NCBI RefSeq assembly: GCF_000208745.1
Contig: NC_030854.1
Coordinates: 3,158,133 to 3,222,132 of the forward strand
Direction of reading: 5' to 3'
DNA: 64,000 nt
From: Theobroma cacao
Lineage: Eukaryota; Streptophyta; Magnoliopsida; Malvales; Malvaceae
Numbering within the stretch: position 1 is the first letter of the stretch; every line of letters starts with the position of its first letter. The notes beneath the pieces were generated by a model that saw nothing but the letters and a program-made list of their open reading frames with translations, did not search any database and was not told where the DNA came from. Position numbers and translations under genes: made by a program. Of the stretch, positions 20,757 through 32,385 are shown one piece after another.

Positions 20757-20920
20757 AGCTCTTGATAAGATTCCTCTCTGCGAATTTAAAAGAGTTTCTT
20801 TAAAATTCTATGCTCCTTGTTGCTGAGACTGCGAGGCAATTTATATTGATTTGTAAGTAGCATATGGGAAATTTCTAGGAAGAAGTGTGGAGCCAACAGA
20901 AGATTTAGTGTGTCCAAATG
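20757..20920 (-). promoter_or_regulatory. SAUR-A2 promoter
   Basis: Nearly the same as the A1 promoter: TATA at about 20839-20845, the GTGGAGCCAACAG block at about 20887, and a short leader of about 50 nt if transcription starts some 30 bp below the TATA box. Confidence 0.6.
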
Positions 20921-23796
20921 GTCGATTTAACTTTCTTTACGCGGATTGAAAGACAAGGTACACTGTTGACAACCTAATTATTAATTTCCAACTTCCGTGT
21001 TAGGAGCTTTATCTACGACTGCATGCATTAATTTTGCCTTATCTTTACACAAGATTGGGAATTAATGAGCCTAAATTGGAGTTCACATTTTTTTTAATTA
21101 GTTCTTGTTTTCTGTGCTCCAGACTTGATTGATTTTATAGTGATCTTGTAATAAGAGAAAAAACCAATGTAATGTAACATATATTGCAATCACATTACAA
21201 CCAATAGAAGGAATCACATTACTATTAAAAGCCAGTCTAATGTTACTTTATAAAAACAAAATGTTGTTTGCAGACATTTTTAAAGGAAATTAATTTAGAG
21301 AGAATCTATATCTTCTTTAGCTTTATATTTGTTCACAATATGTAGAATGGAGCTTGATATTGCATATGCCACTAGACTTGCAATATGAGAGGATATCACA
21401 ACATCTGCATGCAAAAGATTCTAACGGGTATTATACTACAATGGCGAAGAATAGACTAGTCTGAGTTAATGTCAATTAACAAAGTCTTATCAAAGAACTA
21501 GTTCAGATCAGAGGAGTTTTATGGATGCAAATCAGAAAATGTCCTTAAAAAAGGAAATTAACATCATTGGAGGCGTCTCATTGTTTTAATTTCTTTCTTC
21601 TTCTTGAGCATTAATTTCTCTTGATGTTTGCTACAGACAAGAGCTTGCATAGTTACAATCAGATTCAGAGAGTTTCAAAACTGCAACTCACATGCATTCT
21701 AACAGAACAGGTGTGATAGATAGGCTGGGGCCTGGGGGCCAAACACATGTGAATCTTTTGCTCTTATCAACTAGTAGACCCTTTAATACATTTCTGCTCA
21801 ACGTGTTCACAGATAGAGACGAGCAAGTAAGTGTGCAGATGAGAGGATAAGAATGCCCGCGTTTGAGGCCTTCGCGGTTGCTCTATCTCTTTCATGCATT
21901 CCATAATGTTGAGCTGTTACTCAACAGAATGATTTTTCTTGTCCCAATACCTTTTTCAGTTTTGGTATGAAAAAACTGCCGCTCTTTTGCATTTTTCTTT
22001 CAGAATCTTGCTACAGTTTTCCAGCCTAACAGTAAGTTATGATCACTTGTCCATTCCTATCTTTTACCAGGAAGGAGGATAATTGTCTTTACTTTTTTTT
22101 TGTTTTGATGAAGCCAAAGTACCAACTGTGTTTGATTAGGTAATGGGCATAAACTGTTCTATTAGAAACTAGGAAACATGCTTCCTAACCATTCTTATGG
22201 TTCGTAAGTCTCCATATTATATGCAGCTGTCAAGTGAAATGGGAACGGATTTAGGTTACTTGCTGCAATATCAATATTTAAATGCCAAGAAGGCTATCTA
22301 GTTAGTATAGATCATTAGCCATTTTAAATACTCTGCTGAATGCGGTAAGTAGTTGAACTTCAGCAGAGAGACGAGTTAGCATATAATGTGGAAAGCCATT
22401 CTAGAGAGTAAAGACTTGTATATCACCATAGATTTTGTTGTACCTTTAAGCAAGTTGCATGCTTTGCCCGGGAAGAAAGTCAAGAAGATGACTAAGCAGT
22501 GCACCTTTCAATTATTGGAGAAAGCAAGAAATGAGTTATATCAATAATGCAGGAGAATAAGGCCAGATGATGCCATTTCCTTTCCTTTTTCCTGATTCTG
22601 GCAACTAAATGCCTTGAAAGCATCATTCAAATCAATGTTTATAATAACTGGTTTAATATATTTAGTGCCTTGGAAGAGAAAATGCAAAGAGATACAAGAA
22701 CATAAAGATGCAGGTTGACTCCAAATGTGGCTGTTTATTCAGTACTCTATTCACTCTCTGCTACTGCAAGGCTGTAGCTAGTAAGGGCCAAGGCATAATC
22801 ATACAGAGGCTAATTAACTATTCATGATTCTCAAAATCAACAATGATGAGGTCTATAAAATGTTCTGATGTATATTTCACTATTTTTTTTCATTCTGCAT
22901 GGGAAGGGAATCTTAGAGCGATTTGCATCATTAGATCAATAATTCAATATCTGTGTGACTGTGACAAAGCAATGCATCTTACGCAGCTGCAAATATAAGT
23001 CCGTGTTGTCCCAACGTACAGAGTACAATTTTTGTAAGTTTGTTAGATGGTTGGCAAACAAATAAATATATATGCCAAGGTCCTGGGACCGTGTAAAGTA
23101 ATGGTCTTGTTTGTGGCCACGATCTTGCTTTTGAAGTTACTGGAGCATAGACTCATGATATTTCCATAGATTCTTGCATACCTGACGTTGCAAGATTATA
23201 GTGTGACAAAATGAGTAGGCTTCATGTAGACAGCACATCACATGTTAACATTAGCAGTCAAAACTACAGTATTGACAAGATATATCATACCTTACTTCAA
23301 AATTTTGAGATTTTAAGGTTCCGCAGAGGATTCTTTTGGAGATAACTTATGCACTATATATCAGTCAACAAGTATGCAAAAATCAAGGAACTGTAAAACT
23401 GTACGAATGAAATGAAAGGATTTACTTTCCTCCATATTCAAGCAGAAGAATTTCCTAACTTAAATGGTAAAAGAAAGCTTGTAAGATATATGATTGACAG
23501 AGGTGGTATTTAACTGTTCAAAAGTATTTCAAAGCTCTAGTGCTTGCAAGTTGTTTCAGTTGGTGAAAAAGCAAATAAACTCAGGTTGAAGACAAGAAAG
23601 AGGAGGGTTCAGGGCTAGCTTAACATGAGTATTTTTTTGCATAGCCATTTGTTCAAATACCAACTTAACTGAAATATCAAGAGAGAAGTACTTCAAAAAA
23701 TTACATATGTAATCTTAGCAGGTATAATAGGAGAAGAGACTCCAAAAGAATAAATGAAATCAGTTCTTTTCCTAGCTAGTTATAACTAGTACCCTT
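20921..23796. other. Intergenic region, duplication copy 2
   Basis: No gene. Matches 4510-4707 and then 9786-12381 of copy 1. Differences are substitutions and small indels, for example the insertion CATTCTTATGG near 22190. Confidence 0.6.
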
Positions 23797-23827
23797 CTAT
23801 TCAACGTCATATGCAGCCCAAAATTCT

Positions 23828-24129
23828 GTTATGAACTTGATTCTAGGAAGGAAAAGATAGAACCAAGCATATTGAGAAAGAACAGAGCATTAAAGAAGCT
23901 AAAAACGATAAGTTCAAAGTTCTATCTTCATCACTGCATAAGCATATCGTATATATACAGCTAGTGTAAGATAAACACCTGTTACACATAAAGACAGGTG
24001 TTAAAACCAGTTACATGCACTTCAACACATCATTAACATGTACATTAGGCACCTTATAACCAGTACAACAAAGCAAAATGGACATATACATGTCCACGTA
24101 GCGAGCTGATGCATGCTTAATTCCCAACA
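23828..24129 (-). repeat. 3' LTR of copia in SAUR-B2
   Basis: On the plus strand it begins TGTTATGAACTTG and ends TTCCCAACA. The adjacent polypurine tract AAGGAGGAG (minus strand) is at about 24130-24138. Confidence 0.95.
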
Positions 24130-25889
24130 CTCCTCCTTAAAGCTTGCAGCCTTGACACTCATCATGGTTCTGATAGTTTCGAACCTCAGCTTTGGCAGAG
24201 TTTTAGTCATGATATCTGCAATCTGATTTTCAGATGAACAATGCTGCAGAACAATTTCACCATTCCTCTCAGCTTCCCTGATCGCATGAAACTTCACCTT
24301 AATGTGTTTAGTTTTGCCATGAAACACAGGATTCTTTGTAATGGCAATGGAAGATTTGTTTTCAACAAATATACTAGTTGAAGTTTCTTGAACAAAGGTC
24401 AAATCATTCAAGACTTTTCTTAACCAGATAGCTTGATTTGTTGCTGCATTGGCTGCTATGTACTCTGCTTCAGCTGATGATTGAGCAACTACACATTGCT
24501 TATGTGAATTCCAGGAAAATGCTCCATTGCCAAGAGTAAAAATATACCCAGAAGTACTTTCGGAGTCATCAACACTTCCTCCCCAGTCACTATCTGAGTA
24601 ACCAACCAATTTTATGTCCTGTAATCTGCCATAAAAGATACCGATTTGATACTTCCCTTTAAGTATCTAAGAATGTGTTTAGCTGCAGCAAAATGAACAT
24701 CAGTGGGATCTTTCATGAACCTGGACAAGAGACTAACTGAGAACATTAACTCTGGATGTGTGGAGCAGATGTACAACAAGCTTCCAACCAAACTTCTGAA
24801 AGCTGATGCATTTCTCAATTTGCAACCATCATTAATCGAAAATTTCTGATTTACCACAAGAGGAGTAGACACAGGATTGCAATTGCTCAAGTGAAATTTG
24901 TTAAGAATTTCTTAAATGTAATTCTCCTGTGATATAAAAATGCCTTTGTTAGTTTGGCAGATTTGTATCCCAAGAAAATACTTCATCATACCAAGGTCTG
25001 ACATATTGAAATTCTTCTTCATATCAGACTTGAATTTTCTGATTTCTTTATCATTGCATTCTGTCACCAGAAGATCATCAACATACAAGGAAATAATTAC
25101 TTGAGCTGTGCCATTATGTTCGAGAATATACATGGTAGCTTCATTGGGGCTTTTCTTAAACCCGAGATTCACCAGATATGAGTCAATTTTACTATTCCAG
25201 GTTCTAGGAGCCTGCTTGAGGCCATACAAGGCTTTATGTAATTTGTAAACCTTGTTGGATTGAGATTCAATTTTAAATCCCTCTGGTTGTTCAACATAGA
25301 TCTCCTCCTGCAATATACCATTTAAGAATGCTGATTTCACATCCAAATGATACACCTTCCATCCAAATGCAGCTGATAATGCAAATAATAATCGAATGGT
25401 TTCAAAACGAGCTACAAGAGCAAAAGTTTGCAGAAAATCAACACCAGGAAGTTGTGAGTACCCTTTAGCAACAAGTCTTGCTTTGTACTTGTTTAGAGTA
25501 CCATCTGAGTTGAACTTCTTCCTGAAGATCCACTTAACTCCTATTACATGGTGTTTTGCTGGTTTATCAACAAGTGACCATGTTTTGGTTTTGTTTATTG
25601 TGTCGATCTCTTCTTGCATTGCAACTCTCCATTCTTCAGATTCTGCTGCTTCTTGATATGTATCAGGTTCAGTTGCAGCAACTAAACACGTATGATAAAT
25701 ATCATCCAGACTTCTAGTGCCTCTGACTGCATAGTTTTCATCATCATCCACATTCTGTTCTGGAATATCTGGCTCAGTCTCAATTGGTTGATTGATCTGA
25801 ATACTGAATGGTGATGTTGAACTCTCTGGTTCATTTGCAGACCAGTCCCAATTAGTCTTCTTCAAATGCAACATTCCTGGTAACCACAA
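24022..25889 (-). pseudogene. Copia reverse transcriptase and RNase H
   Basis: Segment 25889-24912 holds the reverse transcriptase: EEWRVAMQEEIDTINKTKTW, KWIFRKKFNSDGTLNKYKAR, LDVKSAFLNG, LYGLKQAPRTW and the catalytic YVDDLLV. An in-frame stop just before 24890 and a frameshift near 24610 break it. RNase H follows (GYSDSDWGG, AQSSAEAEYIA, ENKSSIAITKNP, KTKHIKVKFHAIREA). The core motifs are preserved although the frame is not. Confidence 0.9.
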
Positions 25890-26880
25890 CCTTATCTGAC
25901 TCTACCAGGTAGACTCTATATCCTTTTGACTGCTCACTATAACCAATGAAAATTCTTGCTTCAGACCTTTGTTCAAGTTTATCTCTGTACTTTTCAAGAA
26001 TTTGATGATAGCAAAGACTTCTAAATATCCTGAGATGCTCAACTGAAGGCTTACTGCCATGCCAAGCTTCATATGAAGTTTTTCCTGTCAATGCTCTTGT
26101 TGGCAATCTATTTAACAGGTATACAACAGTATTATAAGCTTCTGCCCAGAACTTCTTTGGAAGTTTTTTCTCAAACAGAAGACATCTTGCCATGTCAAGT
26201 ATTGACCTATTCTTCCTTTCACTTACCTCATTCTGTTGAGGTGAGTAAAGAACAGTAAGCTGATGATGAATCCCCTCAGCCTCAAGATAATTTTCAAATT
26301 CTGATGAAGTGAATTCCCCACCATTGTTTGATCTCAAACTCATCAGTTTTAAACCAGATTCAGTTTCAACTTTTGCCTTGAATCTGACAAATGTCTCAAA
26401 CACTTCAGACTTGAATTTGAGAAAATAAATCCAGGTCATTCTGCTGTAATCATCGATAAATACTATGAAGTATTTATTCCCACTTAATGATTCTTGGCTC
26501 ATAGGCCCTGCCACATCAGTGTGAATCAAATTTAGCTTACTCTTAGATCTGGATAAGCTTGCAGCAGGATATGGTTTGCTTGTTTGTTTACCATATTTGC
26601 AGACATCACACACTGACGTTGTCTGTCATGGTTTAGGCAACTTTTCAACTAAACTTTCTGTGTACAATTGATTCAGGTGATTAAAACTGCAATGCCCAAA
26701 TCTTTCATGCCATAATGCTGACACATCAGAGTTACTACCACTTGCCTGCGTGCACACTTCAGTTAAGTTGACATGAAAGCATCTATTTTTCATTTGTACA
26801 TTCATAAGCAACTCACCAGATGGATCATAAATAGTGCATGTATCATCTTTAAATATGAGCATATAATTATTTTCCATCAT
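25852..26880 (-). pseudogene. Copia integrase
   Basis: The zinc-binding HHCC part is split by a stop: HERFGHCSFNHL (26880-26626) and CDVCKYGKQ (from 26613). The core contains HTDVAGPM with the first Asp, then RSNNGGEF where the family reads (R)SDNGGEF, so the second catalytic Asp is replaced by Asn, and SERKNRSILDMAR with the Glu. A frameshift joins it to the reverse transcriptase frame near 25870. Confidence 0.9.
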
Positions 26881-27123
26881 CTGACCTACACTAAGTAGAT
26901 TTTGTGCAATATCAGGTACTAAAAGTACTTCATGGACATACCTTTGACCTGATCATGTATGGATACCAACTGTACCTCTTCCCATGGCATTCAAATAAAC
27001 TCCATTCCTAATTCTAACTCTAGATCTGTATTGATGGTCCAATTCTGTAAATAATGAAGGATTGGATGTCACATGATTAGAGCTGCCACTGTCAAGAAAC
27101 CACTATGAAACATCTGTTGGGAT

Positions 27124-28029
27124 TCATCTAGTTGCCATAAACAACTGTTCCTCTGAAGACTCAGCATTTTCAACAGCATTTGAGACATTTTCTTTTGCTT
27201 CAGATTTGTTTTTGCATACCCTTTCTACATGACCTAACTGTTTGCAAGCATTGCACTTCACCCCAGGTATATACCAGCAGTATGCTTCAGCATGGTTTCT
27301 TTTCTTGTAGTAGGAGCATACTGAAAATTTACTCCTTCTGCCTTGAGCTTTTCCAGAACTTGAGCTTCCCTTTTCTTGCTCTTTCACTTCATTCAAACTC
27401 TTCCTGTTTGAAGTGTTTGCATGTCCCTTTCCTTTTACCCGAACAGTCATTGCAAGCTTTGTTTTCTCATTTCTCTTGGTAGCTTTTCTCTACTCAAGAG
27501 CCTGCAGAGCACTTACCAGTTCAGTAATGGTAAGTTGTGTAATATCCTTGGATTGTTCCAGGGAAGAGACTGTGGCATCAAATCTTTCTGGCAAACTAAT
27601 TAGTACCTTCTCTACCACCTTAGCATCCTTCAAAGTTTCTTCTAACAACCGAATTTGGTTAACTAGTTTCATCACCATGTCAATATATTCTATTATTGAC
27701 TAGTTTTCTTTCATTCTCAGAAACTCAAACTCCCTTCTGAGGTGCTGCAATCGAATTTGTTTTGATCTTGCAAACCCCAAAAACTCATCTTCAAGCTTAT
27801 CCCAGGCTTGCTTTGCTGTCTCACTCCCTATAATTCTACTAAAAACTGATTCTGACACAGTAGAATGAATAAAAGACAAAGCTCTATACCGTTTTGCTAT
27901 GTTTTCTTCATATTTGTTAACCTGAGCTGGTGTAGCATTTTCTCTCAACGGTGCAAGTTCAGTATCAGTTTCAACCACATTCCAAAGATTGCAACCTCTC
28001 AAGAATGCTTTCATCTTGATAGCCCACAC
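27124..28029 (-). pseudogene. Copia gag
   Basis: Three pieces: 28029-27700 (WAIKMKAFLRGCNLW, AWDKLEDEFLGFARSKQIRL), 27678-27490 (MVMKLVNQIRLLEE, ILISLPERFDATVSSLE-type) and 27450-27124 with two CCHC knuckles. The first knuckle reads CSYYKKRNHAEAYC, with its second Cys lost; the second, CNACKQLGHVERVC, is intact. Stops or frameshifts separate the pieces. The likely start lies near the MATPTV-type sequence around 28090. Confidence 0.85.
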
Positions 28030-28179
28030 TAGATAGTTGGCGCCATCAAAGATTGGGGGAGCTTATTGAGTAACAGTAGGAGTAGCCATTGGTTTCTGAG
28101 AACAATGTAACAAACAAATTTAACTAAGAAGTCTAAGGTTGGATTTTCAGGTTTAATGGTGGTCAGGGATCGGTTCAAA

Positions 28180-28191
28180 GCTCTGATACCA
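28180..28191 (-). promoter_or_regulatory. Primer-binding site of copia in SAUR-B2
   Basis: The minus strand reads TGGTATCAGAGC directly against the LTR edge at 28192, matching the initiator-Met tRNA primer type. Confidence 0.95.
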
Positions 28192-28493
28192 TGTTATGAA
28201 CTTGATTCTAGGAAGGAAAAGATAGAACCAAGCATATTGAGAAAGAACAGAGCACTAAAGAAGCTAAAAACGATAAGTTCAAAGTTCTATCTTCATCACT
28301 GCATAAACATATAGTATATATACAGCTTGTGTAAGATAAACACCTGTTACACATAAAGACAGGTGTTAAAACCAGTTACATGCACTTCAACACATCATTA
28401 ACATGTAATTAGGCACCTTATAACTAGTACAACAAAGCAAAATAGACATATACATGTCCACGTAGCAAGCTGATGAATGCTTAATTCCTAATG
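28192..28493 (-). repeat. 5' LTR of copia in SAUR-B2
   Basis: It aligns with 23828-24129 over its full length. The outer end reads CCTAATG instead of CCCAACA, so the terminal dinucleotide is mutated on this side. Confidence 0.9.
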
Positions 28494-28819
28494 CATTCTG
28501 TAGCACCTTTCTCTTGATGATACATGTCTTCTAGAATCTGCTGCAATTCTTGAGGTCGATAAGGGAGAGAAAGTGCCCCCTTTTGATGAAATCCATATTC
28601 TTCTCGAGCTTGTTCCAATAGACTCAAGAATGCAGGGTTTGTTAGGTTGTCTAATTTAATAACAAACCTTTATGTTTCTATCCCCTGCACTGCAAAGACT
28701 GTAAAATATCCTTCCTCAACATCATCTGGCACCGTTATAGCATCATCACTGAGAGCTAGTCCTCTGGATGCTGAGACCCGGAATCCCTTTTGTATTTTTT
28801 GAAAGAAAGGCTTAAACAT

Positions 28820-28990
28820 CTCTACTCCTTATCTGTTATCTTCAGTTTTGGTGATCGATATCTCTCATGGATTTAAGAGTTTCTTTGAAATCTATACTCC
28901 TTGCTCAGCCTGCAAGGAAATTTATATTGGTTTGTGAATCGCTGGTGGGAAATTTCTATGCACTAGAGTGGAGCCACCAGTAATATGCAT
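28820..28990 (-). promoter_or_regulatory. SAUR-B2 promoter (intact, gene dead)
   Basis: TATA box at 28920-28926 (plus-strand ATTTATA) in the CCAATATAAATT context, and the GTGGAGCCACCAG block near 28968. The uninterrupted leader reveals the insertion site of the copia in SAUR-B1. Confidence 0.7.
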
Positions 28991-29719
28991 TATGTCTAAG
29001 AGGTCAATTTAACTTTCTTCACGCGGATTTGATTGACACGGTATAATCTTACTAACCTCAGTCCCAACATCCAAGTTGTCAACTTGATCTACTACTACAT
29101 CAATTTGGCCTCATCTAAGATTTTGGAGTAGTAGGCTGTAAGCCTAAGGTTTTGGAGTGCAAAGTGTTTTTTAAAATTATGGATGATGTTGAAATATTTA
29201 AAGTATTTTGAATACTGCCAATTAGCATATAGTCTTATTAGAGGACTGTTACAGATAAGATGGTTTTATGGTTTCAAATTCGAAAAGGTCATAGGAAACT
29301 GGAAAATTTATTTAGCTGTATTACTGTTGTTTCTTCATTTTTCTTCATAAATTCTCATAGTGATTGACATATAGACATGCGCATGCATGGTTACGGTTCA
29401 TTTTTACTTTCAGATCTATTTTATATTACAAACAAAAAGCTTAGTGGTTTCCTAATCTCTAAGTGATCGGCTGATATAAGTTAACTTAATAGTAACAGGT
29501 AAAACTAGGGACATGGCTAGCCGTGAGGCTATTACATGAAGGAAAAGAAAGAAAAACATGCAAATTGCAATCTGTCAAAGCATGGGGACTGTCAGAGACA
29601 TGCCGGTCACGTTTGTGCTTAATCAAAAAAACGTCAAACTGGGCACCAATAATATCTTCAATCTGATCTCAAAGTCTAACACATCTCTTTAAGACTAGTC
29701 TTAAAGACGCCTGGCTGTG

Positions 29720-30480
29720 ACCTTAGAGCAATGAATCTGTCAGTTGGCAGTCCTTTGGTCATCTGCTAATTGAAGCTGCAATGCTGCAAATTAATCTCTT
29801 TGTTTCTTACTACTTTGTGAATCACGTGGAATTTGACCTTGATGTGTTTGGTCCTCTCATGGTACACAAGGTTCTTAGCCATGGCTATGATCGATTGGTT
29901 ATCAATCCAGATATCAGTGGAACTGTTTTGAGGCAATCTCAAGTCAAGCAGTACTTTTTTAAGCAAAATTGCATGGTTGGTTGCTGATGCAGCCAACACA
30001 TTCTCTGCTTCTGTTGAAGATTGTGCAATCACTTTTTGCTTTTTAGAGTTCCATAAGAAGATGCCATTGCCAAATGAAAAAGAAAAAAAAAACCTAGGAG
30101 TGCTATCAGAGTCATTGAGACTCCCTACCTAGTCGTTATTCATTAAAGCCTAAAAGATCATGGCTTGATGCTTTGCAAAATGTAATTCCATGATCCACAC
30201 TTCCCCTAACATGCCTTAAAACCCTTTTGGCTGCTGTTAAGTGAGTCGAGGTAGGATTGTGCATGAACCTCGATAGTAGACTTGTACAGAACATAATGTT
30301 AGGCCGTGATAAAGATAAATATAAAAGACCTCCTATTGGACTATTGTAATAAGTGGCATTAATTTGTTCAGGAGTGTCACTCATGGATAGCTTTGTGTTT
30401 GTGACAATTGAAGTTTGAGTTGGCTTGCATGTATCCATTCTAAATTTCTTTAACAAGCCAGAGGCATACTTCTTTTGGTG
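29720..30480 (-). pseudogene. Copia pol 3' fragment (reverse transcriptase end and RNase H)
   Basis: 30456-30136 encodes the segment between reverse transcriptase and RNase H (CKPTQTSIVTNTKLS, GGLLYLSLSRPNIMF, SRFMHNPTSTHLTAAKRVLRH). 30032-29766 encodes RNase H (IAQSSTEAENVLAAS, WIDNQSIIAMAKN, RTKHIKVKFHVIH). Stops separate the pieces. No LTRs are visible. The first part is shared with 16262-16590. Confidence 0.85.
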
Positions 30481-30766
30481 AATAACAATTCCTGCAGTCT
30501 TCTGATTGAATGGGGAAATGCATAGAATTAATGTTATATCTACCCATTAAAAATTCCTCCATATCCCCTTAATGAAAGGTGAAAAGTCTCAAAGATTAGT
30601 AGAGGAAGAGAAGGTGGTGTTGCTATTTTTGGCAGAAGAAGAGTTTAGGCCTTGCTAATTCCGGCAAAGATCATAAGATTTGGTCTCTATTTTCATCGGC
30701 AACCTTTCCCCTAGAATTTCTCATAACTGGTTGCGTACATTACAGTTGATTTAGAAAGGTTATCCA

Positions 30767-30996
30767 TATGAGATATTTACACAGGGCATGATAATGGTTG
30801 TGTATTCAAATTGAGATTGACTTTATAAATAGGATAGACAGTGTTAAGAAGAATGGAAAGAAATAAATACAAGATGAATACAATCCCAAGAATATCAAAA
30901 GAGTTAAGGAGAAGGATATGAAATGCCATGGGGATTATGTACATATTTAAGGGAATCGGTCAATGACCAATTTAAGGAAAGGATTATGCTCTATTA
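30767..30996 (-). repeat. 3' LTR of TA...TA copia
   Basis: 230 bp. A polypurine tract TTCGGGGGCA (minus strand) lies directly beside it at about 30997-31006. Confidence 0.85.
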
Positions 30997-31059
30997 TGCC
31001 CCCGAAGATGGACTCCACTAAAAGGAGGCCAATCTTGGAAATTTGTTGTAGAAATTGCT

Positions 31060-32209
31060 TTTTTGGCAGAGCTTTGGTCAAAGGATTAGCAATCTAATCA
31101 GCCGCATGAATATGTTGAATGCAAATTTGGTTCTTTTCCACCTGATCACGAACGAAGTGAAAATCAATGGAGAAGTGCTTCATGTGACTATGAAAAGCAA
31201 GATTTCGGCACAGATATGTAACACCAACATTGTCACAATAAACATTAAAAGTTTTAGACAAGGGAAAACAAAGCTCATGAAGAAGGTGAGTCACCCAATT
31301 TATCTCAACAACAGCAAAAACAACAACCCTATGTTCAGCTTCAGTGGAAGATCTAGCCACTGCTCTTTGTTTCTTTAAAAACCATCTAATTAGGTTACCA
31401 CCATAGCAAACAAGATAATCTAAAGTTGAGATTCTATCATCAATATCACCAGCCTAATCAACATTCGAGTAGGGATGGAGATTTGCAAAAAGAGACTTTC
31501 GATTATGAAGCCCAACGGTGATGGTGTGCTTGAGGTAGTGAAGCACTCGCTTGACAGCTTACCAATGTTTGGTGGATAGGTAATGCATGAATTGAGCAAG
31601 CCGATTCACAGCAAAGGATATATCTGGTTTGGTAAAAGAAAGGTATTTCAAGGCACCCAAAACTTGGCGATACGAGGTAGCATCTGTGGGAGTGGAACCA
31701 TCACACAAGGAGAGGGCTTTGAAATGGATAATGGTGTGGAGACCCTTTTAGCATTTAACATCTTGTACTTGTCTAAAAGATTAGCAATGTATTTATGTTG
31801 AGTGAGAATGAGACCAATAGGAGCAGAAGTGACTTCTACCTCGAGAAAGTAATGTAGGAAGCCTAGATGCTTCATAGAAAAGTGACTAACGAGTGTAGCA
31901 ATACTTAACCAAATGAGATATGATGAGGAACCTGTAATAAGAATTTAATCCACATAGACCAATAGAAAGAGGGAGTCATTAGCTTTATGAAGTACAAACA
32001 GTGAGGTGTCAGACCGGGTATTGGAAAAACCACAAAACACAAGGAACGAGCGAAGTTCATTGTACTATAGACAAAGAGCCTGACGAAGACCATAGATAGC
32101 TTTATACATACGACATACATGATGTGGAAATTTTGGATGAACAAATCCTTGGGATTGTTGCATGAAAACAGTATCCTCTAAAGATCATTGGAGAAAAGCG
32201 TTGTTGATG
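31060..32209 (-). pseudogene. Copia RNase H and C-terminal reverse transcriptase
   Basis: 31360-31094 gives RNase H (ARSSTEAEHRVV, YCDNVGVTYLCRN, HMKHFSIDFHFVRDQV). 31875-31648 gives reverse transcriptase (MKHLGFLHYFLEVEV, LTQHKYIANLLDKY). Near 32205-32100 it reads LDINNAFLQ and, in another frame, the palm region. Several frameshifts. The rest of the domain is at 41793-42520 beyond the gypsy. Confidence 0.8.
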
Positions 32210-32385
32210 TCAAGCCTTTTAACACAAATAAAACATGCAAAACAAAACTTAAACTAAAAGCAAAAACAATTAAAAGCAAATAAAAATAAATAAACCTAAC
32301 ATAATGAAAAACATAAACTAAATAAATTCTAAAGAACTCCCCCAAACTTGGAATAAAACATTGTCCTCAATGTGATAAAAGAGAA

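Larger units (their letters stand above)
23828..28493 (-). mobile_element. Full-length Ty1/copia element inside SAUR-B2
   Basis: 4666 bp with 302-bp LTRs at 23828-24129 and 28192-28493. A primer site lies next to the right LTR and a polypurine tract next to the left, giving minus orientation. Gag, protease, integrase, reverse transcriptase and RNase H are all present in order but broken by several stops and frameshifts. LTR divergence is about 11 substitutions and one indel in 302 bp (roughly 3.6%), so it is younger than the gag-only copia at 12.7 kb. It is absent from duplication copy 1, so it inserted after the duplication. Confidence 0.95.
23797..28819 (-). pseudogene. SAUR-B2, disrupted by copia insertion and a stop
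   Basis: The 5' part is 28494-28819 (ATG at 28817-28819, MFKPFFQKIQKGFRVSASRG) and the 3' end is 23797-23827, separated by a copia at 23828-28493. The target duplication is CATTC at 28494-28498 and AATTC (one change) at 23823-23827. Independently, CAA for the Gln of ETQRFV has become TAA (near 28671) and the Cys of LPCRP is Tyr. Apart from these, B2 keeps more family-consensus residues than B1 (NLTNPAFL, EYGFHQKG). It cannot make a normal SAUR. Confidence 0.9.
19398..30035. repeat. Segmental duplication, copy 2
   Basis: Collinear with 2944-16590 but without the 4708-9785 block and without the gag-only copia, and with its own copia in SAUR-B. The right boundary lies in a copia fragment that continues to about 30456 in this copy, so this copy probably keeps the original right flank. 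Confidence 0.9.
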
